DNA of 52,655 nt, taken from NCBI RefSeq assembly GCF_025165815.1, contig NZ_JAFFZE010000005.1, positions 1 through 52,655 on the forward strand, in the 5' to 3' direction. Within the stretch, counting starts at the first letter, position 1, and every line of letters starts with the position of its first letter. The notes below the pieces were generated by a model. That model ran no database searches. It saw nothing but the letters and a program-made list of their open reading frames with translations, and had not been told where the DNA came from. Both the position numbers and the translations under genes were made by a program. Shown piece after piece: positions 33,048 to 40,775 of the stretch. The stretch comes from Actinophytocola gossypii (GTDB taxonomy: Bacteria; Actinomycetota; Actinomycetes; Mycobacteriales; Pseudonocardiaceae).

Positions 33048-33331
33048 CGGTTGCGCTCCCGATCGCGATCCGCGATCAGGAGATCGGTGAGGCTTTCTGT
33101 TTCGGGCACAAGGTCATCGACGACATCCGGCATGCCGGACTGGGCCGGAGCGCGCACCTCCCCGTTCGCGACCAGTTGGTGGAGCATGTCGCCCGTTCGC
33201 GGTTCGGGCACCATGCGGAGCACCGGTCGCCCCCGGTCGGTCACGAGGATGCTGTTCCCGGCGCGGACACGAGCCACCGCTCTCGACGGGTTCTGGTTCA
33301 GCTCTCGCAGACCGATTGTCTCCACGGGCAC
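33044..33331 (-). CDS. Phd/YefM-type antitoxin
   Basis: About 95 residues. The N-terminal IGLRELNQNPSRAVARVRAG and LVTDRGRPV elements are the Phd/YefM DNA-binding fold; the C-terminal part (LLIADRDRERNR) should bind the toxin. Three starts are possible: TTG 33334, GTG 33331 and GTG 33325; I chose 33331 because AGGT lies six bases upstream. It is paired with the PIN toxin and probably self-repressing. Confidence 0.85.
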   Translation of the reverse strand: MPVETIGLRELNQNPSRAVARVRAGNSILVTDRGRPVLRMVPEPRTGDMLHQLVANGEVRAPAQSGMPDVVDDLVPETESLTDLLIADRDRERNR

Positions 33332-33339
33332 CAATGTAC

Positions 33340-33765
33340 CTACAAGACGTAGTTATGACCAGTGCGGGGAAGCGCCGGGTCGCGGCCCTGAGTCATCCTG
33401 CCTTCTTCGGCTTGTACGCGTCCTCGTCGACCGGGTACGACCTCACGCATGCGCGCGGCGACCTCGGCGGACGCCGTGGCCCGCGCCGCCAGCACGGCCG
33501 AGGTGAGATCGGCCGACAGCTGCTCGGTCCTGGGCCGCCTGCGGTCGACCGGTGCGATCGTGACGGCCACGAGCGCGCCCGCACCGGTCACCGTCGCCGT
33601 CACCCCGCCCGCGCTCGCCGTGAACCGCTTCGCGGCCAGTTCGGCGGTGACCCGGTCCAGCCGGTCGGTCAGATCCCGTGCCTCGCGGTCCGCGCCGTCG
33701 GCGAGCCGGGTGAGCTCGGCGATCGCGGAGTCGGTTGCGTAGTCGATGGCGGAGTCGCCGGTCAT
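33340..33765 (-). CDS. YbaB/EbfC-like protein with probably frameshifted C-terminus
   Basis: The first ~110 residues are YbaB/EbfC-like: a long N-terminal helix, FTASAGGVTATVTGAGALVAVTI, then a C-terminal helix ending AARMREV. Beyond that the frame turns rare in G/C third positions and reads PGRRGRVQAEEG. One base over, the same DNA reads PVDEDAYKPKKAG and stops at 33393-33395, with G/C third positions in most codons. One extra C in the CCC run near 33433 would explain it. The gene is next to an EspG remnant, the same order as at 22472-23639. ATG at 33765. Confidence 0.65.
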   Translation of the reverse strand: MTGDSAIDYATDSAIAELTRLADGADREARDLTDRLDRVTAELAAKRFTASAGGVTATVTGAGALVAVTIAPVDRRRPRTEQLSADLTSAVLAARATASAEVAARMREVVPGRRGRVQAEEGRMTQGRDPALPRTGHNYVL

Positions 33766-34050
33766 CGCCGCGTCCTTTCCTCGGTTAGTTCGTCGAGCAG
33801 TTGGTCGACCTGGGCCACCAGCTGGACGCCGGTGGCCGGGGTGAACGCGACCCACCCGTCGCGCCGCAGCTGCAGGAAGCGGCCCGCAGGGGTGTCGTGG
33901 TAGCCGACGACCCGCCGCGCGGCACGCAGCCGTCCGTCCCGGTCCGCCCGGCGGGCGCTGAACTGCCCGCGCGCCAGCGCGCCAGCGCACATCCGGCCGA
34001 CCGCGCGAGCGTCCGCCGGGCGCTCGCCGAGCGTGATCAGGCTCTCGGCT
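33762..34050 (-). pseudogene. C-terminal remnant of an EspG-family gene
   Basis: The frame ending at 33762 reads as the last ~95 residues of an EspG protein: SLITLGERPADARAVGRM, GQFSARRADRDGR, VVGYHDTPAGRFLQLRR, DGWVAFTPA, QLVAQVDQLLDEL. The family is normally about 250 residues, and the first ~150 are missing. The match stops near 34050, where the sequence passes straight into a fragment of an exonuclease gene on the other strand. The stop overlaps the YbaB-like start (ATGA), so the old operon joint is preserved. Confidence 0.75.
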
Positions 34051-34060
34051 CGACACCGCC

Positions 34061-34473
34061 ATGGGTTTGCACCGGCGCTACCTCCGCGCGCTCGCCCAGA
34101 CGGCGTGGCAGGACGGCGTGGTCACCGAGGCTGAGCGTGCGGACCTGCTGGCGGTGGCGGGTCTTCTCGGCCTGACACCCGATGACGTCGACTCCGTCCT
34201 GACCGACGCCCGCAGTGAGCAGCACCCACCGAAGTGGGGGGCCTTTCGCCTGCAACCGGGGGACACCGTCGCGTCACCGGCCAGATGACGACCCAACGCG
34301 ACGAGTGGGAGACCCGAGCGGCGGCCTTCGGTCTCACCGTCACGGCCGGCGGCGTCACCAAGCGCACGCGCCTGCTCGTGGCCGCCGACCCGGACTCCCT
34401 GTCCGGCAAGGCCGGCAAGGCCCGGCAGTACGGGCGAGGACGCCTTCGCCACCCTGCTCGACCAGCTTCGCTG
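34061..34473 (+). pseudogene. Remnant of exonuclease / DNA polymerase III epsilon-like gene with BRCT domain
   Basis: It reads as the C-terminal third of actinobacterial exonuclease-BRCT proteins: HRRYLRALAQTAWQDGVV and TEAERADLLAV (TerB-like helices), FRLQPGDTV, then MTTQRDEWETRAAAFGL and TKRTRLLVAADPDSLSGKA (BRCT). The frame changes near 34275, and returns to the first frame near 34434, where EDAFATLLDQLR and TGA end it. The exonuclease domain is absent. Two frame changes plus the lost N-terminus make it a pseudogene. Confidence 0.75.
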
Positions 34474-34481
34474 AGCTGACC

Positions 34482-37400
34482 TCACGTCCGACGGCTGTAC
34501 CGCCGCTCACCCCGCGGGCCGCGGCGGTCCAGCAGGCCACCTTCGTAGAGCGCGCGGAGCAGATCCTGGGCATGGTTGGCGCTCACCCGCAACGCCGTGC
34601 GCACGTCGGCGTTGTTGATCGACCGGCCGGCGGCCAGCTCCCACACCGCACGCAGCTCGGGGTCGTCGAGCACCTCGGGTTCGGCACGCTGCTGTTCCGC
34701 TCGCGGCTCGGCGAGCACGTACCGCGTCCCTCGACGCTGTCCCTGCTTGTCGAGTAGTCCTTCGGCGACCATGGCCGCGAGCGTGGTCCGAGCCGCGTCG
34801 GCGTCCACCCCGAGAAGGTCCCGAACGATCTCGTTGGTCAGCGCCTGCCGACCGGCCGCGTGCAGCACCCGGGCACGGTCCTCGTCGGTCACCACCGTTC
34901 TGGTGGCCCACAGCCTCTCGGGCTCGCCGGTGGACGCCACACTTCCTGGCAGGACGTAACGCGTACCGCGGGTCTGACCGGTCCGTTCCAGCAACCCGGC
35001 CGAGACCATGCGCGTCAGCACCTCGCGTGCCTCCGCGGTGGTCATCCCGTACTCCTCGGCGACCTGGGCCGACGACAGCGGACCGGCGTTGGCCAGCGTC
35101 GTCAATGACCTGGTCAGCTCGTCGTGCGTCAGGTCCGACACCGTGGGAGACGGTGGCGGTGGCGCCGTCACCACGGGGTCGATGGGAACGGCGACAACCG
35201 GCACCGACTCGACGGCTTCGATCTCGTCGGGCTCGAGGTCGTCCTGCACGGCCTCGTCTGGCGCCAGTGCGGTCCTCGTCGGGGTCCACACCGTCTCGGG
35301 AGCGTCGGTTCCGGTGGCGTGTGGGCCGATGCCCAACCGGTCGAGCGTGGGCCACAGCGACGACAGCGCGCGTTCGCGATTCAGGTAGTACTGGGACTCT
35401 CGCACCCGCCAGAACGTCCAGCCGCAGCGCTTCAGCTCCTGTTCGCGCTGGAGGTCGGCGGCGCGCTGTTCCGGGGTGGTGTGGAAGGCGTCGCCGTCGC
35501 ACTCAACGGCCAGCTTGCCCGCTGCCCCGGTCACCACCAGGTCGATCCTTCGGCCGTTGGTCTCCACCTGCGGGGTGACGTGGTACCCGCGTGCGCTGAT
35601 GTCGAGGAACACGCGCTGTTCGAACAGCGAGTCGAACGGTGGCTGCCGGACGTCGGCTGAGACGTCGGTGAGTGCCGGCGACAGCGGTGCCGAACCGGTG
35701 CTCAGCATGTAGGTCAGCAACGAGTGGCGCAGGTCGTTGGTGCGCAGCAGATCGGCGGTTACCGAGTGGAACAGCCAGAGTTGGTCCTGAGCTCTGGAGG
35801 CGGCCACGTTGAACCGGCGACGAAACTCGTCCCGGGTCAGCGCCGCGAAGTTCTGTTCCGGCGCGACGACCAGCGACAACCACACCACGTGTCGTTCGTC
35901 GCCCTGGAAGTCTGGTGGCGTGCCGACCCGGAAGCGCCGCCGGTCCCAGTCCTCGGCACTCATCCGTGCGCTGATCTCGGCCGTGATCACGTCCACCTGG
36001 GACTGTCCCTGCAGCACCACCACACCGAACGTCTTGCCCTCGTACGCCGGGTCCTCGAGACAGGCCAGCACGGAGTCCGCGATGGCCCGCGCCTCCGCGG
36101 GATTGGTCAGAGTGGCGTTCTGCCCCTCGACATAGCCACCGTCCACGTAGGTGGTGCGCAGCGGGGGCAATCTGTCGGCGCCGAACTGCCGCACCGGGAC
36201 GAGCGGGGCGTCGCGGTAGAACTCGTTCGACGACCAGGCGATGATCTCCGGCATACACCGGAAGTGCTCGCGCAGGCGGACCATCTGTCCGAAGCGGGAG
36301 CGCAGCATCGAGAAGACGCTCGACTTCGGGGTGAGGTCCGCCCGAAGGTACTGCGGGACGTCCGGCAACTCGGTGTCCAACCGCTGGAAGATCGGGTCGA
36401 GCGAACCGGCGCCGATCTCGGGGGGCGTGCACTGCTTGTCGTCGCCCACCACGATCACCCGGGGTGCCAGCCACAGCAGGAAGCTGCTGGTCAGCTCCGC
36501 CTGGCTGGCCTCGTCCACGATCACCACGTCGAACGCGTTGGGTTCGGCCGGGATCGACGCGAGCACCTGCTGCACCGGCATGACCCAGGCAGGCACGGCT
36601 CCCTGGGCGACGACCATCGCCTCCCGGGCCGCCTGCCGGAACTTCTCCGCGTACTTGCCGGTGCCCTTTCCGACGTTCGCCATGGCCGACCGGTAGCTCT
36701 GCAGGGCTTGCACCTGGCGAGCGCTCATCCGCTCCATCGAGGCCTTCCATGCCTTGGCTGCGGCGAGGTCGACGGTCAGCACGGAGACGTCCCGCACCGT
36801 CGAGTGCAACTCGGCGTCGAGCTGGTCCTCCAGGCCGGGCTGGGCTCGTTGGTCGAGCCACGTCCTGGCGCACGCCCACGCCCACGCCGATGACCACCGC
36901 GTGAGCCGCGCCGACCACGCGGGGTCGTCCGGCGTTTCGGCCAGCATGATGCGCAGTCCGGGCGCGGCGGCGGCGAGCCGCTGGTCGAGCTCATCGCAGA
37001 CGTGCTGGTCGCGCTGCTGGGTCCGCGCGTGCTCCAGGCTGATCAATGCCTCGACGTAGCGGTGCGGATCCATCGTCTTGATCGCGTCCGCCACGGCCAT
37101 CAGCTCCGGTGGCCGTGCGGTCGTGGGAACCAGTGCGAGTACCTCATCGGCTGTGCGGTCCACCTCGGCCCGTGCCAAGGCGGCCTGCATGCTGTCCGCC
37201 ACGGCGCTCGTCACCGAGCCGATCAGGTCCAGACGTTCAACCGACGTCAGCGGAGGGCGAGTCGTCGCGGGCAGGACGGACAGGGGTTGCACGAGTTCGG
37301 TGCGGGCAGCGAGTACCGCGTCGACCAGCGAGCAGACGTGCCGAACCTGCCGCAGGCGCTCCACCAGGGAGCCGCGGTCCAGGTCCAGTGCAATCGTCAG

Positions 37401-39734
37401 CCCGAGGGGCGCGAACCCCATGGCGAGAATCCTGGCCAGCGCCAGGACCCGCAGGTGCCTGGCGGCGGTGGTGGCCGTCTCGCTTGTGCTCGGCACGGTG
37501 CCCGCGACCAGGACGGCGTCGCCGAGGGCTTCGACGGCCTTCTGCTCGTCGCTCTTGAACACCTTGCGCAGCTGCCCACCGGAACCGAGGTGTGCGGCGA
37601 ACCGTTCGAAGACGCCGGCACCGATCTCCGGATCGAGGCCCGATGACACCGACACCTGGACGAAACCGGCGTGCTGGTCGTGCGCGATCGCATCGTCGAC
37701 GAGCGGGAGCTGCCCGGTCGCGCGCTGCCACAGGTGCAGTGAGGTGCCGGCGAGCAACGAGTCGGTGAGGTGGAGTGCCCACGCGGCGTCGGTGGGCGCG
37801 GCGCGTAGGGCGGCGGTCGCCTCCGCGGTCCGGCGGCAGGCGGCGTCGAGGTCGTGCAGTACCTGGCCGGGCAACGCACCGAGGACGGCGACCAGCCCGC
37901 TCGCGTCGTCGGCCCGCACGGAGTCGCCCCGGGCGACGGTCTCGGCCTGCTTCGCCAACCACGTGTCGGAAGGGAGCGAGCCGGTCTTCGGAATCCGTTG
38001 GTCGCGACGCGAGCGGCGCTGGTCGCTTCCGGTGCGCATGAGTTCGACCAGCTGGAGGATCTCGCTCGACGAGAGCGGCTCCTGGCCCGAGACCTGTCCG
38101 GGGATCCAGCCGTCGACCTCGGCGTTCGCGGTGGACTGCCTGGCAATGTCCGCGAGCGTGCCGCCGTATCCGGGTGCGATCTCGGGATGCCGGTACGTCT
38201 CCGACTCGCGCAGGGCGCGGATGTCCTCGACGATCCTGCTCTGTCGAGCCCGAGCGCCGCCGCGCCGCGCGGTCAGGTCGGCGATCCGCCGAGCCACCGC
38301 CGCCGGGTTGAAGTCGGTCTTCGCGCCAGCCAACGCCGCGACGCTGCGAGCCAGGTCGGAGTTGCCCCGTGCGGACGCGTCGGTGAGCGAGACGCAGAGA
38401 TCCTGCATCTGCGGTGGCAGCTTGTCCCGCAGGACCCGCAGGGCCTGCGCCTTCTCGGCGGTCACCAGGATCCGCTGCCCACTGGCCAGCAGCGCGCTGA
38501 CCAGGTTGGCGATCGTGTGGGTCTTGCCGGTGCCAGGAGGACCCTCCACGACGACGCCGCTGTCGCCGCCGAGCCGGCCGATGATCTGCGCCTGGTCGTC
38601 GTTCGCGGGCAGCGGGAAGAGCGGGTCCTCGGCCAGCGCGGCACCGCCGACCTCGCCGGTGCGTTCCAGCCACGCCAGCCGGTCCGCCGGCTCGATAGCC
38701 TCGACGAGCTGGGCCAGGCCAAGCGGAACGGGAGTGTCCTCGTCGTTGAGCGACTTGGTGATCGCGTCGTAGTACTCCCGGAGTGCGAACGCTCCACGCC
38801 GGCGGGCCACCAGGGCCGGAGCGAACCCGAGCTGGGTGGTCTGCCCGCTCGGCAGCGCCCAGTCATCGCTCACGGTGTGCCCGGTCACCAATGCCCGCCC
38901 GGCCCACTCCTTGAGGTACGCGACCGCGGCCGGGTCCAGCGGCGAGGACACCGTCTCCAGCAGGCGATCGCGCAGAACCGCCGTACCGCTCTGGTCGAAC
39001 ATCTCCAGACCGGCCAGCACCTCCTCGGCCTCGATGCGGACGGCGCTCTCCGGCATGAGCGTGCACACCATGGCGCCGGACTGCTGGTCCTGCTCGACGC
39101 TGACGGCCTGGGTGAGCAGGTGCACCCGGACACCGGCCTCACCTTGTTCGCCGGGAGCGTGCAGCAACCCGGCGGCGACGACGATCTCGATCGACTCCGG
39201 GCGTTCCTGCGCGATCCGGTGCAGGTCGAACAGCTTCTGGAACAGCTCGGCGCGCGGCCGTCGCCGACGTTCCTCGGCCGCCCAGGGCCGCCAGTCGCGC
39301 ATCCAGGTCGAGAACTGCCGGGTCACGTCGGGGTGATCGGCGATCGAGCTGGGCCGGCTCGCCCCCGGCAGGACGACGCGGTCCCGCAGTACAGGTTCGT
39401 CGAGCGACCCCTTGACGCGCTCGACCCAGGGGACAACGACCCGTGGGCAGGGCGGCTCGGGATCGCGCCGCACCCGGTCGGCCCGCAGGATCTCGTCGCC
39501 CGGCTCGGTCGCGGTGCGCACCGGAAGGTGCTCGGCCGCGTCGGCGAGCAGCAGCATCTCCTCGTAGGCGGTGATGGACCGGATCGGCCGCGTCTTGGCG
39601 ACGGCGAGCTGCCGGAGCACACCCATGAGCCGGCGGACCTTGTCGCGCAACACGGGATCGTGTTCAGGGAGGTGGGCCACGGAAATCCCGTCCTTGCCGT
39701 GTGGACCATCAAAGTGGTGGTGCCCGAGCAGCAC
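34482..39734 (-). CDS. SF1 helicase with Vsr-like endonuclease and three winged-helix repeats
   Basis: About 1750 residues. Walker A GPPGTGKTHT near 396 and Walker B IVDEASQAE near 1070, then VGDDKQCTPPE, mark an AAA_11/AAA_12-type SF1 helicase with a long helical insertion between them. Near 1375-1460 lies a PD-(D/E)xK nuclease of the Vsr/DUF559 (MTES_1575) kind: FEQRVFLDI, RRIDLVV, KLAVECDGDAFH, WTFWRVRES. The C-terminus has three winged-helix units, two ending RGTRYVL. Such helicase-nuclease proteins are known in antiphage systems, for example the Hhe type. GTG 39734 is the longest start; GTG 39680 (before HLPEHDP) is equally likely. It should cut or unwind foreign DNA; not tested. Confidence 0.88.
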   Translation of the reverse strand: MLLGHHHFDGPHGKDGISVAHLPEHDPVLRDKVRRLMGVLRQLAVAKTRPIRSITAYEEMLLLADAAEHLPVRTATEPGDEILRADRVRRDPEPPCPRVVVPWVERVKGSLDEPVLRDRVVLPGASRPSSIADHPDVTRQFSTWMRDWRPWAAEERRRRPRAELFQKLFDLHRIAQERPESIEIVVAAGLLHAPGEQGEAGVRVHLLTQAVSVEQDQQSGAMVCTLMPESAVRIEAEEVLAGLEMFDQSGTAVLRDRLLETVSSPLDPAAVAYLKEWAGRALVTGHTVSDDWALPSGQTTQLGFAPALVARRRGAFALREYYDAITKSLNDEDTPVPLGLAQLVEAIEPADRLAWLERTGEVGGAALAEDPLFPLPANDDQAQIIGRLGGDSGVVVEGPPGTGKTHTIANLVSALLASGQRILVTAEKAQALRVLRDKLPPQMQDLCVSLTDASARGNSDLARSVAALAGAKTDFNPAAVARRIADLTARRGGARARQSRIVEDIRALRESETYRHPEIAPGYGGTLADIARQSTANAEVDGWIPGQVSGQEPLSSSEILQLVELMRTGSDQRRSRRDQRIPKTGSLPSDTWLAKQAETVARGDSVRADDASGLVAVLGALPGQVLHDLDAACRRTAEATAALRAAPTDAAWALHLTDSLLAGTSLHLWQRATGQLPLVDDAIAHDQHAGFVQVSVSSGLDPEIGAGVFERFAAHLGSGGQLRKVFKSDEQKAVEALGDAVLVAGTVPSTSETATTAARHLRVLALARILAMGFAPLGLTIALDLDRGSLVERLRQVRHVCSLVDAVLAARTELVQPLSVLPATTRPPLTSVERLDLIGSVTSAVADSMQAALARAEVDRTADEVLALVPTTARPPELMAVADAIKTMDPHRYVEALISLEHARTQQRDQHVCDELDQRLAAAAPGLRIMLAETPDDPAWSARLTRWSSAWAWACARTWLDQRAQPGLEDQLDAELHSTVRDVSVLTVDLAAAKAWKASMERMSARQVQALQSYRSAMANVGKGTGKYAEKFRQAAREAMVVAQGAVPAWVMPVQQVLASIPAEPNAFDVVIVDEASQAELTSSFLLWLAPRVIVVGDDKQCTPPEIGAGSLDPIFQRLDTELPDVPQYLRADLTPKSSVFSMLRSRFGQMVRLREHFRCMPEIIAWSSNEFYRDAPLVPVRQFGADRLPPLRTTYVDGGYVEGQNATLTNPAEARAIADSVLACLEDPAYEGKTFGVVVLQGQSQVDVITAEISARMSAEDWDRRRFRVGTPPDFQGDERHVVWLSLVVAPEQNFAALTRDEFRRRFNVAASRAQDQLWLFHSVTADLLRTNDLRHSLLTYMLSTGSAPLSPALTDVSADVRQPPFDSLFEQRVFLDISARGYHVTPQVETNGRRIDLVVTGAAGKLAVECDGDAFHTTPEQRAADLQREQELKRCGWTFWRVRESQYYLNRERALSSLWPTLDRLGIGPHATGTDAPETVWTPTRTALAPDEAVQDDLEPDEIEAVESVPVVAVPIDPVVTAPPPPSPTVSDLTHDELTRSLTTLANAGPLSSAQVAEEYGMTTAEAREVLTRMVSAGLLERTGQTRGTRYVLPGSVASTGEPERLWATRTVVTDEDRARVLHAAGRQALTNEIVRDLLGVDADAARTTLAAMVAEGLLDKQGQRRGTRYVLAEPRAEQQRAEPEVLDDPELRAVWELAAGRSINNADVRTALRVSANHAQDLLRALYEGGLLDRRGPRGERRYSRRT

Positions 39735-39818
39735 TCCCTGCCTGCATCGTCAGTGCACCACGCAAACGTCACACGCGCACGCGAGATTCGTCCGATCGGG
39801 CTAACCGGTCGGACGGGC

Positions 39819-40141
39819 TCAGAACAGGTCCGGTGGCAGTACCTCGGCCAGGTTGCGCAGTTGAACAGGCGAGGCGTGTCGGGCCACGAAATCTCGAAGC
39901 GACAGCGGGTCGGCACCGAATCGCTCCTCGTATCGGGCGCGAAGGTGCTGGGACGGCCTGGACAGCAGATTGGTGACCACGGGGTGCCGACGCGCAGGAA
40001 ACGTATTGGTTTGTCGCCAGCCACCCATAGCTCGGGCCTGCGCCCGGACCGGTCGAGCGCGAGGTGAACGAGGTCTGCGGTCACAGTGCGTTTGCGCATC
40101 TTGTCGCCGCCGGACCATAGCGAGAACTTGAACTCGGCCAC
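39819..40141 (-). pseudogene. Small gene with one frameshift upstream of the helicase
   Basis: From GTG 40141 one frame reads plausibly (AEFKFSLWSGGDKMRKRTV, LVHLALDRSG, AGDKPIRFLRVGTP). Near 39987, at a CCCC run, coding sense moves to the next frame (VVTNLLSRPSQHLRARYEE, FGADPLSLRDFVARHAS, LRNLAEVLPPDLF) and stops at 39819. One C missing from the run would give a single product of about 107 residues. It could be a true mutation or a base-call error. It lies 85 bases before the helicase on the same strand, so it may be that system's small partner. The family is not recognised. Confidence 0.55.
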
Positions 40142-40290
40142 GCTGTCCGAATCGGAAGCTCGCCGATATGCGAATCCATGGTTTGCGTGTTGTGGAACAG
40201 TTCGGCCTCAACGCATCAAAGGACGCAGAGAAGTATCCGCGCGTATGGTCGACGAGTGGTGGAAGATCTGGACCTCACGGCCAGGATTAA

Positions 40291-40602
40291 CCCGCGAAAT
40301 CGCTGGACTTGAGCGAGTTGGTGATCGCGCGTGTCAGCAAACACAGGTTTACCGGTGTGGGTGCCGACTGGTCAGGCGGGTGGACCGACCTCGACCTGCG
40401 CCACGGGTTCTACGACACGCGCCAGGGGCGGCGGTTCACGATCGACCCCACTGTGCAGGTCGAGATCCTCGATCGGTTGCTGGAGCTGAAGCTTCAAGTG
40501 TTACGACGAAGAGGTCAAGGCCGGGCGGCACGCCATCAGGCGCAAGAGCGCCAAGGCTGCGGCCCGCCCGTAGCCGAGGAGGGGACGCTGTTCTTTGGCT
40601 GA
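40291..40602 (+). pseudogene. C-terminal remnant of a DNA methyltransferase
   Basis: The frame after a TAA at 40288 reads LDLSELVIARVSKHRFTG, FYDTRQGRRFTIDPTVQVEILDRLLEL. The last motif is typical of the end of Eco57I/type IIG-like DNA methyltransferases, which go on with LNxxxYxEEVxxG. Here that continuation (NFKCYDEEVKAGRHA) is in another frame, and the last residues (AEEGTLFFG) return to the first. Two indels and the missing catalytic domain make it a remnant. Confidence 0.6.
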
Positions 40603-40775
40603 TCGGTGAGGCGTCTCCGGTCAGGGCCGTTCGGTGCTGGCGATGATCATATCTCGGCAGGTCAGCAGCGTAGCCGTGCTCACCGAGCGGTGGCCAGAGG
40701 CGGCCGTCATCAAGCGCTACCGCGAGCGCGTCAAGCGTCGCAGCACGCGCGTTACAGCCTCGGCAGGAATCGGTA

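Noticed and set aside
40603-40775. Short frame reading LTERWPEAAVIKRYRERVKRR between the methyltransferase relic and the DUF262 gene
   Set aside because: About 30 plausible residues only, no start signal and no family recognised; may be more relic DNA.
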